Assembly (NCBI RefSeq): GCF_009017415.1
Contig: NC_092410.1
Location: 434,001 to 498,000, forward strand
Reading direction: 5' to 3'
DNA from: Aspergillus flavus
Lineage: Eukaryota; Ascomycota; Eurotiomycetes; Eurotiales; Aspergillaceae
Length of the DNA: 64,000 nt
Shown here: positions 23,048-34,708 of the stretch, piece by piece
Layout: each line of letters starts with the position of its first letter
How positions within the stretch are numbered: position 1 is the first letter of the stretch
Made by a program: the position numbers and the translations under genes
The notes under the pieces: generated by a model
Databases searched by the model: none
Told to the model about the DNA's origin: nothing
What the model saw: the letters and a program-made list of their open reading frames with translations, nothing else

Positions 23048-24704
23048 ATGGATATTCCGAAATCCCCTTGTGCGGACATTAAAGATGAGGAACGACGAGT
23101 TGGCGAGCTAGTTAATCTTCCGGCATCCTACAGCGATGAGGAGGAAAAGGCAGTGGTGCGGAAAATTGACATGATCATTCTACCGTTTGTAAGGAGCCTT
23201 CCTGTCCACTTCTATTGCTCTTGGGTTCAATAACCAACGGTTCTGGGCTATAAGCTCTGCTTCGTCTTTTTTCTACAGTACCTAGACAAACAGAGTCTCA
23301 GCTATGCTGGTGTATTCGACTTGATGGGGGACTTGAACCTGACGAGCTCGCAATATTCCTGGTGCAGCTCTATATTCTATGTTGGCCAGCTTGTTTCTGA
23401 ATACCCCTTCATTTACCTGATGAGTCGACTCCCTTTAACCAAGTTTGTTGGAGTTACGGTGTATGTTGTCCTCCACTAATCTTGCTCAACCTGACATTTT
23501 GCTAAATATGATAGTATTGTTTGGGGTGGAATGTGTATGTGTCTTGCCGCACCGAAGACGTACAATGGATTTGCCGCCGTCAGGTTTCTTCTCGGCTTCA
23601 GCGAAGGCGCAGTCTCGCCAGCCTTTGTCACGATCACATCTATCTGGTACCGGCAAAAAGAGCATACGACCCGCACTGCGCTCTGGATCTCCATGAATGG
23701 CCTGGCCCAAGTCATCGGCTGCCTGTTAATGTACGGCATCGGCAAAAACACAGCCCTATCCATTGCACCCTGGCGCGTTTTGTTCTTAATATGCGGGGCC
23801 ATGACCTCGGCTGCAGGAGTATGCTTCTTGGTGCTCATGCCCAGCGGACCCAAAGACGCATGGTTCCTTAACGCCCGTGAAAAGGAAGTTTTACGGCAGC
23901 GCATGGCGCAAGACCACGAAGGCGGCGATAAGACGTCTTTCTCGATCCCACAACTCAAAGAGGCACTCACGGACCCCAAGGCATGGTTGGTCTTCTGGTT
24001 CGGAGTGCTGGTCACGATGCAGTCCCCCGTACTGACCTTTGCGTCGCTCGTCATCGAGTCCCTTGGCTACAGCAAGCTGGACACTATGTTGTACACGGCG
24101 CCCTCTGGTGCCGTTCAAATGGCCTTACTATGGATCGGAGTCGCGCTTGCCGCTATTCTCCCTCGTCAGCGGACACTAGTTGCGCTGATGCTCATTATCC
24201 CACCTCTTGTCGGCACTGTCTTTCTGTTTAAGCTCGACTTGAGCGCTGAGTGGGGTATGATTGCTATGTCTTGGTTGGTAAGTTGACTCCTTAACCTTTT
24301 ACCCAGCAAATATCATGCTAATGATAGCACGCCAGGCCTCATGCATAACAGCCTCCATGTCCATTCTTCTCTCCCTCTCTGCTTCCAATGTCAAGGGAAA
24401 CACAAAACGCGCCATCGTCAACACAATGTTCTTCATTGGGTATTGCGCCGGATGTATTGGATCTCCGCAGTTGTGGACGAATAGACCTCGCTACACTGAA
24501 GGTGTCATCACGTCTATTGTTACGTGGTGTCTCTTATTCGTTGCGGTGATTGTCTACCGATTGTTGTGTATGCAGGATAACAAACAACGCGAGGCAAAGG
24601 CCGGTGCCAGTGTTGACATGAGCGGAGATATGTTGGAGGAGAACGGGCTACACGCAGCCGATATGACGGATAAGAACGACCCGTCTTTCCGATATGCTTT
24701 GTAG
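23048..24704 (+). CDS. MFS permease, anion:cation symporter (Dal5/allantoate-type) family
   Basis: A 484-residue plasma-membrane transporter in four exons: 23048-23188, 23279-23460, 23515-24277 and 24336-24704, with phases consistent. After a hydrophilic N-terminus (KIDMIILPF leads into TM1) come about 12 hydrophobic segments. Family marks are YLDKQSLSYAGVFDL after TM1, QYSWCSSIFYVGQLVSEYP, RFLLGFSEGAVSPAFV in TM4-TM5, and the C-terminal half starting LTDPKAWLVFW. This is the anion:cation symporter branch of fungal MFS proteins, which take up organic anions such as allantoate, tartrate, nicotinate or small peptides. Divergence from an amidohydrolase suggests uptake of that enzyme's substrate. 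The region between about residues 400 and 415 is slightly shorter than in typical relatives. Confidence 0.87.
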
Positions 24705-25147
24705 ACTATGATTAATTTAATATTATATAGATTTATACCTGAATAGACGAGTTTCTCCCACCTCCTACACAAACGAGGTTTATTTGGAAAGTTGACAGTA
24801 ACATTGATGCCCAACGTGGCTTTCTCTAAGACACTAATGCAGCTCGTTAATTAGGGCATGAACGACGCCCATGAAACATTAAAGTAGGTATTATTGATTT
24901 GGGGGTACATATAACAAAGAGCAAATAATGGTAGGGATATGGGTGATTACTAGGCAGAAAGATCTGCCTAGTAAGAAGAGATCCAGACTTCTCATCGGTT
25001 CGGCGAATACTTCAATCCGACGTTGCAGTGGCCAAACCTTCCCCTCAGAGATACCGCTTACTTTCTCTTGCTCATATCCAATCCAAGTATTGCACCCCGC
25101 AAGTCCTCCATCCCCAACATCACACTCAACAGTCCAAACTCACCTCA
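24705..25147. other. Intergenic region
   Basis: This lies between the permease stop and the VOC protein start. The last 150 bases before the ATG are rich in C/A and pyrimidines, like a fungal 5' leader. No further feature was found. Confidence 0.45.
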
Positions 25148-25647
25148 ATGGCAATCGACCACACCACTCTATTCGTCCCCGAAGCCAAATTCCAAGAATG
25201 CCTCAACTTCTACCTTTCAGCCCTCAAACCACTTGGCTATGAAGTTCGCCATCAATACGGCGAGTTCGTCGTTGGACTAGGATCCATAAACGAAGACCTG
25301 GATAGTTACAAACGAGCCGACTTCTGGGTCTTCGGAACAAAGACTGTACCTGAGCGTGCTGCTCATATCGCATTTACCTCTCACGGTATGTATACCAAAT
25401 TTTTTTTTTTTTTTTAAAAAAAAAAAAGGAATATATAAATAGAGAACTTGGACTTGGACTTACGATACCTTTAGATCATGCTTCTGTTGACGCTTTCCAT
25501 GCCGCAGCGATTGAGGCTGGTGGGAAGGATAATGGTCTGCCAGGTTTAAGGGAGTTTTACCATCCTAAGTATTATGCTGCTTTTGTGTTGGATCCGGCGG
25601 GGAATAATATTGAGGTTGTTGATCATGGGGTTTCTTTGGATGCGTGA
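25148..25647 (+). CDS. Glyoxalase/bleomycin-resistance (VOC) fold protein
   Basis: A 136-residue single-module vicinal-oxygen-chelate protein. Exons are 25148-25385 and 25475-25647, with an 89-bp phase-1 intron. The N-terminal strand DHTTLFVPE, the helix ECLNFYLSALKPLGY, the AAHIAFTSHDHASVDAFH join across the intron, and the C-terminal YYAAFVLDPAGNNIEVVDH are all typical of fungal VOC proteins. The Glu in NNIEVV and the His in DHTTL fit metal-ligand positions. The start at 25148 was chosen because the fold begins at once; upstream codons are low in complexity. The intron carries a long T run followed by an A run. Substrate unknown. Confidence 0.87.
25401..25429. repeat. T-run followed by A-run inside an intron
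   Basis: About 16 T followed directly by about 12 A lie in the only intron of the VOC gene. In RNA they could fold back on each other close to the 5' splice site. The exact length may be affected by sequencing slippage. Confidence 0.7.
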
Positions 25648-25972
25648 ATTTGGAATGTGAGGAGGTGGATTGTTGTTCGTATGTCGACACGCAGGATGTA
25701 GTTAGCCATTTTATGAGTACTCATGTCTATGACTGCTTTTTGATGCTTCTCTTTTCAGGGTGACTCTTTGGTCGCATTCAGCTAGTTCTAATATGGTATT
25801 GGTATGTGTATTCTCTCTAGAAGCTATCTGGTAGTGGGACGGGCCTGACGTCCCTCTTTCGTATGAATCATCGTTGACAACCTATATATCACATATCTGG
25901 CATCTTTACTTTCATGATACTAGAACGTAGTAGGGAGGAGCCACACTGCTAAATATAGTAAATTAAAACACT
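25648..25972. other. Convergent intergenic region
   Basis: This holds the 3' flanks of the VOC gene (+) and the HET-domain gene (-). Nothing else is seen. Confidence 0.45.
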
Positions 25973-28304
25973 CTACCCCAACACAACCAACTTCCACTCC
26001 CTCTCCCGTAACGAAGTCCAGTCCCGAATCGCAATCCACGCAAACCCCTCCCGAGACGCGATATCACCCTTCGAATCCCAAGAGATAAGCATGACCCCGA
26101 TAGCCCCGTTGTCAATGTGACCAGCATCCCAGTTACCTCTATTTTGGGCGACGGCCACAAGCTCAACACTATCCCCTGGCTTTAGCGATGGTGCGGTATG
26201 GGACCAGGATACCTGAATGAATCTATCGGATCCTTGAGATAGGGTGGCTTCCCAGGTAGATGAATCGGATGCATCATCGACTGAGTGCCGGCTTGTCACG
26301 GTGAGATGGGCGGAAGCGGTCCAGAAACAGAGGAGTGAGGAAGGGCTGATTGACGGATTAGTCGGGAGGTCTTTCATGGAGACTTCGTGTGGTCTAGATG
26401 AGCGATTTGGGAGTTTGGACCCCTCCACGAGCAGATCGACTTCGCTGTTGAAGTTTGCATTCTGTCTCATTTCCGTCATTGTAGACCCGTCATCAGAAAC
26501 ACGATAGAATCTAAGACCCAGAGCCTCCATAGTCAAATTCTGATTAGCCAGTTTAGTCTGTCCATCACTTGTCCAACCAACCCATGACCAGCTGGGAAAT
26601 TGGCTCTGGTCTTGAGACAAGGTCTGCACACCGTGTCTCCTTCTTAATGCATGGCTCCGATGACCCCATGCAAGGGCAGATTCAAGAAACGCTGTCGGCA
26701 TACCCCAGAAGAATCTCTCGGCTGTGGACCTCTCCAAAGCCCCAATAATACCAAGGAAAGCATTCAATCCATCGCTATCGAATGATAATGCCCGACCGGA
26801 GTAATCCTCGAGGAGGACCCGGTAGAAATGGTCAAAGGTAACAATATCCGAGTTCCACGAGAGGTTCAGCTCGCCTGCGCACAGACTAGTCCGATGCGGG
26901 TCGGGAGATATGTTTGGGATCTCACGGAAGCTGTCCTCGCACCAGAAGGCCTCTTCACATTCCCAGAAGACTTGCTCGGCTGTGAAAACAAGAGACCGAG
27001 AAGCCAGAAACCTCTCTTGTAAAGTCCAGGCTCGCGTGTCCCAGATAGTTTCACCCAGATATCCTGCGGCACGTCCTGTGCGAAGATCGACTTTGACGCC
27101 GAGGGAGGGATCGAGAGATTGTACTAATGTGACGTCCCGAATCTTGAAGGGTTCTTGCTCCTGACGTCGTGAGCCAGGTTTAACTCCGGCGAGGGGCGTG
27201 TTGGCATCAGTGCAGGTCGAGGAGATAATAACGACCGTCGCTAAAGTGTAAATCGAGTCCATTCGTGAGATGAACTGGGCTTTATCCTGGTCATCATCTT
27301 GTACTATGCAAAGGCTGTCGACCCAGAGATACCGCTCCCCAAGTCCCTTGGTAACCTGCAGAGCGTCCTCGGTAATATTAGGAAGAACCTCTGGTGAAAG
27401 AGCCCCTGGCTGTGAGAACGTCTGGATGTTCTCCTTTAGGAGACGCAGCGTCTTCGCCTTTCCCCAGACATAGCTTAAACAGACCCATTGGTCATTCTCC
27501 TCGGCGAATGTCAAGCACCTGCGCTCAACGTCGATTACCCGCGGTCGGATATTCGGTGTCCCTTTGAAGATTTGAGAACACTTTGCCCCGTGTATCTCCT
27601 GACACATCTCTTTCCATCGTTTGAAGAGCGTCAAATCTGCTACTATGGGTCTTTGACGTCCAGCGTATGGTTGTAGTTTCGGAGAAATGGCATCTTCCGA
27701 AGGGCAATGATAACATACATCATCCGATGATTCTTCATACCTTTGCAGAAAAAAGGTCAGGTGTTGGGATTGTCCAGGATCATTGTCATCAAGCCGTGGA
27801 ATCGAGCAGCTGATTCTGATCCGATCAGAATGTGCTTTTTCATCGACAAGCCCATCTTTGTTTCGAGTCACGGTATGCCAGTCAGTCTCCAGGGACACCA
27901 CTACATGAGTTCTGGAGATATCGAGTTCGTTTGTCCGATCTCCTGGATTCGCTGCAAACCAATCCTTGACAATACTGACGAGCTTCCTGCAGAAAATACA
28001 GCTCTTGGAGCTACTCAGCAGAGTAGGAAATTCCCTTTGGAAGAAGTAGTTGTTACTAGCATATTCCGCAGAATCGTGGAAACCAACGTATTCAAAATCT
28101 ATGTGACGACATATAAAGCATAGGTCATTGGTAGCAGAGCCGTGACCTACTCATTAACTTACTTAAGAGAATTGTCACTTACGCAACCAAGCCAGGAGAG
28201 AATCACTCACTATGTATATCAGAACTCAAACTCAGTCTATCATCCTCAGGTACCGATAACACCAGAGATCTCGACGATATCGAGGCTTCAGCTATCGAAG
28301 ACAT
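25973..28304 (-). CDS. HET-domain (heterokaryon incompatibility) protein
   Basis: A 755-residue protein in two exons, 28304-28211 and 28146-25973, with a 64-bp phase-1 intron. The HET domain is clear: CLSYVWGKA opens it, then ITEDALQVTKGLGERYLWVDSLCIVQDD, then the strand with IYTLATVVIISSTC. The RAWTLQERFLASRSLVF block closes it. The N-terminal 200 residues contain two CxxC-like pairs (CFICRH, CIFCRK), which might bind zinc. The last 250 residues are the variable tail of this family and include PSWSWVGW. HET proteins can trigger cell death on fusion of incompatible hyphae, but many family members have no known role. It sits in an accessory-type region near a VOC protein and a DUF7703-like membrane protein. 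Confidence 0.88.
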
Positions 28305-28991
28305 GACCCTATCACGCACTCAAGGAACACTTATGAACAACACAAGCGAGGATCAAGATCACCAGGGAGAGAGGGGTTTTCTGCAACAGTTTAGCTACTA
28401 ATAAGATTAGGGTTAAGCCTTGGTTGACAGCGCTCCATTGGTCGTGTTGATGTGGATAGACGTCAGCACTAAAACACCGGTCCACAGTGACATTTGATGC
28501 CATTGGGGACATGGACGTATTCTCGCGTGACATTCCGTGTCTTGTGGTCTAGACTGCTATGCTAAGGACATTATGGCTTGGCTTCCGTTTCCAAGACACG
28601 AGCCAATGACAGCTGGAGCTATTACTAAAAGAAAAAGAAATGTGACAATGTGTGGTAAAGCCCAATGTAGCTTATCCGGCTAAGGGTCAAGGAAAATATT
28701 CAGTATAAGAGATAGCATATCGAGCCACCCGAGGCCAGCAGAGTAATTATACAGCAGTAGTGAGTGAGGAGCTGTAGGGTATCATGGTGTAATCAATGCA
28801 ATATGCGATTTTCGAGGCGCGGCCCGGCACAATGTAGGGATAGTTGGTGCTATAGCATAACACGGCATGGAGCGTAACTATGTACTGGGCACAGCCCGGG
28901 AAGGTACTTCAGTTCATTATAGATAATATATGCCAGTTTGAATTGTCCGTGTCGAGCCCGCCGGTAGCGACCAGAGAGGACATAAGGGAGG
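28305..28991. other. Intergenic region
   Basis: This is the upstream region of the HET gene and the 3' flank of the DUF7703-like gene, both minus-strand. No supported coding frame. Confidence 0.45.
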
Positions 28992-30023
28992 TTATCGGCT
29001 TCTTCTCCAAGGGGATCGCCTTCTGCCTCGGCTCGAACTCGCCTCAGTGTTACTATGTCCTGGACTGCTGTAAAGAAGACGGTCACTAGAGAGCGCATGA
29101 GGAGGGCACGAGATAGGCCTGACAACAGTGGCAAAGTGACCAGAAGATTTGTCGTTGGTAGATCGTAGGCATTGATCGGTATCGGCAGGGTGTTCCAGGT
29201 CATTGATTCGAAAGGGATAGTCGTCGGTGGAGTGGTGCAGCGTTGAGATATGGTTGAGATGCAGCGGGCTCTGAACTAAATTAACCAATTTATTCAGAAT
29301 GGCAAATTCCATCTTCAGCTTAATACTTGTCGCCATGGAGCCGTAGCCATGTTTGATTGCATCATGATCGGTATGATCCAGGACCACAAGGCAGACAGTC
29401 GAGGCGAGCACAAAAGCATTCATGACTATTAATTCGCTTTTCACTCGGCAGCCCTCCTGGCCTTTGGCATCCAGAATAGGCTTGAGGTTTCGGAATGCTA
29501 CCCAAAGATAGATGCCTGATAGGACCAATTCGCGCGCACACGAACAGGCTATAACAAAGTGCTCATATTTGCGGGAGAATGACTCCAAGGCGGGTCTTGT
29601 GGTAAATTCGATAAACGCCCTAACGAGGTATAGAATAGTTAGAGGGAGGTGTAGGGTACAGGTGGTAAAGATGATAAAACACAGGACATGTTCTGGTGTC
29701 TTGTCCATGGTAACAAGGTGAAGACGAGCGTAGAGAACCGTAGCGCTGCCTGTGACCATGACGAGGAACCCTAAACTATAGGCGATTTTTATCAAGGCTG
29801 AAGGCCCCATGTCCGCTAACGAAAGCACCACAGCTGTGACGAATATGATGATCCCCATTGCGGTCACTAAGAGGCTCCAGAAATAGCAGCCATTGTAGCG
29901 TCTGAAGAAGCTGAATATCCAGTAGAACAGCTCCACGGAGTTGTAGGCGGCAATAGCCAGGAGGGGAATGGCAGCCAGAGAAGTTTCACGGTCAAAGACC
30001 GGAGGCTCTGTCACCGCAGACAT
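28992..30023 (-). CDS. Multi-pass membrane protein, DUF7703-like
   Basis: A 343-residue open frame with an ATG at 30023 and no intron needed. About seven hydrophobic segments fill residues 15-240, for example AAIPLLAIAAYNSVELFYWIF and LLVTAMGIIIFVTAVVL. The loop SIKLKMEFAILNKLVNLVQSPL after the last segment is typical of fungal DUF7703 proteins. The remaining 90 residues are hydrophilic, end in an Arg/Ser-rich stretch and are probably cytosolic. Function is unknown for the family. A short 3' intron changing the extreme tail cannot be excluded. Confidence 0.75.
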   Translation of the reverse strand: MSAVTEPPVFDRETSLAAIPLLAIAAYNSVELFYWIFSFFRRYNGCYFWSLLVTAMGIIIFVTAVVLSLADMGPSALIKIAYSLGFLVMVTGSATVLYARLHLVTMDKTPEHVLCFIIFTTCTLHLPLTILYLVRAFIEFTTRPALESFSRKYEHFVIACSCARELVLSGIYLWVAFRNLKPILDAKGQEGCRVKSELIVMNAFVLASTVCLVVLDHTDHDAIKHGYGSMATSIKLKMEFAILNKLVNLVQSPLHLNHISTLHHSTDDYPFRINDLEHPADTDQCLRSTNDKSSGHFATVVRPISCPPHALSSDRLLYSSPGHSNTEASSSRGRRRSPWRRSR

Positions 30024-32050
30024 TTCACCTCGAAGTGTCAGGCATTGAGATCAGTGAATTATCTCAAGTCTCATTAAAAAGGCAAAGAAGGAGTGATCAA
30101 ATCAAGATTGAGTGCAGACCTGCAGGTAAAAGAATAACAAGAAAAGCCTGCAGTATAGGGCAAGACAAAGAGGCTCTGATTGTGACAGACAAAGTTTTAC
30201 TTGGCCAATTTAGGGCCGGACCCCGAAGACCCTCAGCTGCATGGCGATCGGACACCATAGCAATTGTTCGCCTCCACAAAGCAACACGGTCTGAGCCTAT
30301 TTGCAATGGTTCCCTGTACTCCGTACCCCTCAGGACATCCCGTGCCCCGTTCTCTGACCTAAAAGAGTATCCCGAGCGAAGCGCCGGTAAATGATCCTTT
30401 CCTGTGAGAAACTTAGAACTCAGCATAGGCTGCCTAAAGCTATTCAAAAGCTCTACCGAGGCAAAAGTACCATCCCCGAACGCCCTCAAACGTTACCAGT
30501 CACACAGTCCCCGTTTATGTACTACATAGCTCTAGTCGGTATGCATCATATTCCAAATAGCTCATGGATTGGCACCTAGCAACTGCTTTGAAGGAATGAG
30601 TATATGAGCTAATGCATGCAGGACTAAGCCAACAGCCTTTTTAACCCTAGCGAATCTTGCATACATGTGTTGGGTTAATTAGAGGCTCCTCGGAGAGTCA
30701 CCCTGGCTGGAACAAGCTCACAGATAGATCATGCAGGGTCCATCTCGTACAGCTCCTCCCTTGACAAAATACCCACTAGGCCCAGCCGCCAATAAGCCTC
30801 AGCTAGCAACATCGACAACAAAGAGAACGGAGCTAGTGCAGGTTGGGGACTGTCATATAGGTCATATTTTGGCTTTTAGCCGTTGGGTATGTGGCGTTTC
30901 GTAGTCCCCGACGGCGTGCCGGAAGCTGCATCCGCCATTAACCCTCATCGCTGATCAGACAAAGACAAGTGGAAATTAAGTTTGACAGCTCGACCATCGG
31001 GTTTCTTCGGACACGATGGAGGGTCGATTAGGTCACCGAGCATTATTCCAAATTCAAAACCAAGGCATATGCAGGTGAGTTGATTGTCATTTTATGACGG
31101 ACAGCACGGGGGTGTTGAATGTTGATCCTTTTCATTCGCCACCTCTTTTAGATCCTAGGTGTTATATAACCCATACCAAGATGAGTAGGTACTGTACCTC
31201 TGTTTCCCGAGGCTTGGACCCACTGTGGAGCTTGCCTTGGTCGTGCACTTCAGATGATGGGCTGCCCGGTGAGATTCGATCCAGCTGCCTCTACTACCTC
31301 ATTGTCTAACGAGTTCTATATTTGAGATATTGGCCAGTGCTGCCCAACCTTGGCCTGTTCTCGTTAGCATTGCACTGTGAAAGGAATTGTGCTATCCCAG
31401 CAGAATAGCTCAGCTACCCCTGACAGGACCCGCGTGGCAAAGAGGAAAACTTCTGGTTGGCTCACAATTACTCCCCGGGAAGTGGCTCCTGACTTTCGCT
31501 ACTTATTCTCCCCAATTCAGCGTCACTCTATGTGGAACTGTCAGAATTCTTGATTCTCATCCAAAACGCGTATGTGATCTTCTCATGGAACTCCGCGTCT
31601 TGAGGGTCTGGACCCCTTCTCTGCCACGAGAGACGATGCCGTCTTCTCAGTGTTTGACTTTCTATAGTAAATACACAAAGGAGGGTTCCTGAAATTACTC
31701 GGGTAAGAAAGCTTGCTACTGATGTCTCAAACTAGTGGCTACTGAGCGAAAATTTGACACTGGGCTAATTTGAGGTTTATGTATGGCAAACGAGGTGATG
31801 TGAGACGAGTACAATTTGGCTAGCATTTGATCAATGACAACAGTGACATATCGGAACGCCTGTCAGAACTAGCAACATAGTGAACTATCAACAGTTTAAC
31901 GTGTGATAGTAGCAATGTACCGTTCAAGCTAAGGAGTAGCTGGTACATACATGGAGGCTCGATGACCAATTTGTATTCTTGAACCAAGCATTCGGTCGGT
32001 AGTAGACAGACCTGAATATGGCCAATTGCCTCCTGTGCCCAACGAAAAGT
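30024..32050. other. Gene-poor intergenic region
   Basis: No supported gene. Open frames of up to 130 codons (for example minus-strand 30097-30489) have no domain, no start context and no splice partners. The left part is presumably the upstream region of the DUF7703-like gene; the right end is the 3' flank of the lectin gene. Confidence 0.45.
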
Positions 32051-33202
32051 CTACTCAGCCGGAGGGAGAGCCCGGCGACCCAGCTGCGATCCGTGTGCTT
32101 TGCCCCATGTCCACTCACTAATGGCACTGACATATGTGCCATTTTGAAAGTACAGACGCAGCTCAGGCCCTTCCCAGCTAATGATCGCAATTTCCGAGCC
32201 CTGAATGACTGGTGTAATGGTTCTCTTGTCATGGTATCCTTGGCCATGATCCCAACACACTTGCCAAATTGTGTTGTCAGAGTTGACAAAATAGATCCGC
32301 ATGTAAATGCTACTTTTACCGGGGTTAAAGTTCGTGGCTGCGATTGCACAGCGAGGAGGAGCCTTGTCAAAGATGGTAGTCAGTTCCTTATACCATCCGG
32401 TATGGGGATCATATGCTCGCTGGACAAGCTTCAAATTGTCGGTTTGGAACCAGACCCTATGAGCCGGAGAAGTATTAATGGATCATTCACTTAGCGTATA
32501 GGGATGGGGTGACTGTACCTAATGCTTGGACCATCGTAATCGGTGTAGCGCCAGCAAGTAACTCCAATACCAGTGCCAGGAAGCGCAACTCCAAGGTTTG
32601 TGCCTTCCTTCCAGCCGTCTCCTGTCGCGATGTTAGGAAACCATCACCGAAATTGGGAATTTCGAAGTGCCTTACCATTCCACATATACTCCTGTATCGT
32701 GTTATCAGTTTTCTGGGCATAGATACGCAACTGCAACGCATTCGTTCCTGCCAGAAAGACAGACCCGATTCGAGAGTAAGGAGCAACTGTGAATTTAGCG
32801 CCAGCCAGCGCGCCGTTGTACCATCCGCTGCCACTATCATAAGCAGCTTCCTGAAGGACGTTGTCTTCGGTAAGACTGTAGACACGAATCTTGAAGTTCG
32901 TTAGCTTTCAGGATATCATAAGCGTAATGCCTGACCTACATTTTTCAGTTCCTTAGATGTCGCAGCGAGAGGGGTACCAAGCTTCGCCTTGGCGATAACA
33001 TTCTTTGCCGTACCATTCGCCCACCCACTCTCATAGAGACTCTCGCGAATACTACCGTGAGAGTCCTGAAAGTAGACACGGAGATGGTTGGTGGAGTTCA
33101 CCGCAGCAATTCCGGTACCTGTCTCTCTGTTAACATCAAAGAGGTCGTATCTCTGGTCTTATACTTACGGAAAAGAACTTCTTGGGCGCCAGGAGTAGAC
33201 AT
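32051..33202 (-). CDS. fleA: Fucose-specific lectin (FleA/AFL type)
   Basis: A 311-residue lectin of the six-bladed beta-propeller family that binds L-fucose; in Aspergillus fumigatus it sits on conidia and recognises host fucosylated glycans. Exons are 33202-33169, 33118-32940, 32889-32676, 32621-32519 and 32456-32051. The spliced product follows the A. fumigatus FleA pattern: it starts [19 protein letters not shown], then repeats of the LRVYFQD...IRESLYE type. Each blade carries the Arg/Glu/Trp sugar-contact pattern ([32 protein letters not shown]). It lacks a signal peptide, as known members do. It ends [13 protein letters not shown]. Compared with my recollection of the A. fumigatus protein it is a few residues shorter, in the loop of the last blade after ISW. 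All six blades appear present. Confidence 0.93.
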
Positions 33203-34708
33203 TGCCGCAAGTGAAAGTTTCGTTGATACTTAAGACTATGTTTCTCTGAAGTATGAGTTTCGTTGGTTTGATTTAGTTCTCTGAGTAGACGGATAAACCG
33301 GGCTTCTTATATTCAACCAAGGTCAGACGGATTACAGCAATTATAACATGTCAACTATAACATTTGCTCATTCCTCTCTGCCTCTGTCCGTATCCTAGTC
33401 TGCTGGCCTTCCACCACAAACATAGAGTCCATCATCTCACTCGTGCAGCTGTGTTTCCTCAGCCCCGCAGCTGGCTCTTAGTTGCATGCGTCAAATACTC
33501 AATTGGTTGAATGTCTGCAATGCATGCCAGTGGCTGGCTGAACATGCAACCTCTTGGTCGAGATACTCTCGGTTACAATGGCCAGATACAGAGACCAATT
33601 GCTATGATATACTATGGTCTAATAATTTACTTAAAAGTATATAAAACGCCATTCTACAAGTATGTTCTATCCTTGGTGGCCGGCGCCATCCAATACTGCT
33701 TGTCTAGATCATGTAACCTAACTACATACTCACTCCAACCGTGCGATGTGCTTATTGTGTTTCACGTCTCGTCGTTGAGCTCTTGTTGAAAGTTTCATTT
33801 AACTTTCGTAGGTTTTACCTGTCGTCGTGCCACGTCGTGCAGCCGATTTTCTCTGGCTCTATTTTCTAACGCAGGGCTGAAGAGGAGAACTCAATTACGT
33901 GGCATGGCCTGCATATGCAGAGTCCATTTGTGGACTTCCTCGGCGAGCAATGTGTGTCATAGAATTCGATATTCATACGCTCCCCACTACGAATAAGATG
34001 TCCCCAACAGCAGGTGCATCGAAATTTACCTAGGACAATAATTTCAGAATGCAAAGGTCAAGTTGGGCTAAGAGCTGCATGATCTTGTCCATAGGACCCA
34101 TCGGCCTGTTAGTCGAGTTGTCACATCATTGCTCAATACCCAGCCAGCCAAACTAACAAAATTCATATAATTCATTGAACGTTCAAACTTCAACAAATTT
34201 GACTTGGTCTTTGGGGATGGGATGTCAAACCAGCATAGAGCAAAGCGCTCGACATCCTTATTGTTGTCGTAGGCTAGAGCACCTTGGCCAAGGCCTAGAC
34301 ACATCTATACCCTTGCTTGACCTTTCTCTGATTTGGCGCTGCTTAGATACACGAGCTGTATCGAGTCTCCACCATAATCTAATCAGCTCCAGTATGCACA
34401 TCTCCACGCTAGGTTTCTTTTTTTTTTTTTTTTTTTTTTTTTTCAAGACGCTAAGACCATCACACACAAGAGCTGAGCTCCTTCTTTCCCAATCGGTTCC
34501 ACCCTCTATATAATTCCACATATACAATGTCGTGTAGACAGCCAGAGTCTCGGTTCTAAAAGGTGTGCTGGAGTGCTGCAGTCATACGAGAATCGGAAGC
34601 CCCGCTATTTGACAGACCTCTCCACAGGACTGTTTACCCAAGACCCATCCGTCTTCAGCATTTATGCATGATGAGTTGTACTCGGTTTACGGCCCGCTCC
34701 GATTGTTA
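33203..34708. other. Intergenic region upstream of fleA
   Basis: The first few hundred bases are probably the lectin promoter. A run of 26 T lies at 34418-34443. Open frames are short and unsupported. Confidence 0.45.
34418..34443. repeat. Poly-T tract, 26 bases
   Basis: An uninterrupted run of 26 T on the plus strand, read directly. It could be the tail of an old retro-inserted sequence on the minus strand or a simple slippage tract; no element was recognised next to it. Confidence 0.85.

Noticed and set aside
30097..30489. 130-codon minus-strand open frame
   Set aside because: No domain, no signal of splicing partners and no start context; it lies upstream of the DUF7703-like gene and is best explained as chance.
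34258..34527. 89-codon minus-strand frame containing a run of lysines
   Set aside because: The lysines come from the poly-T tract at 34418-34443; the rest has no support.
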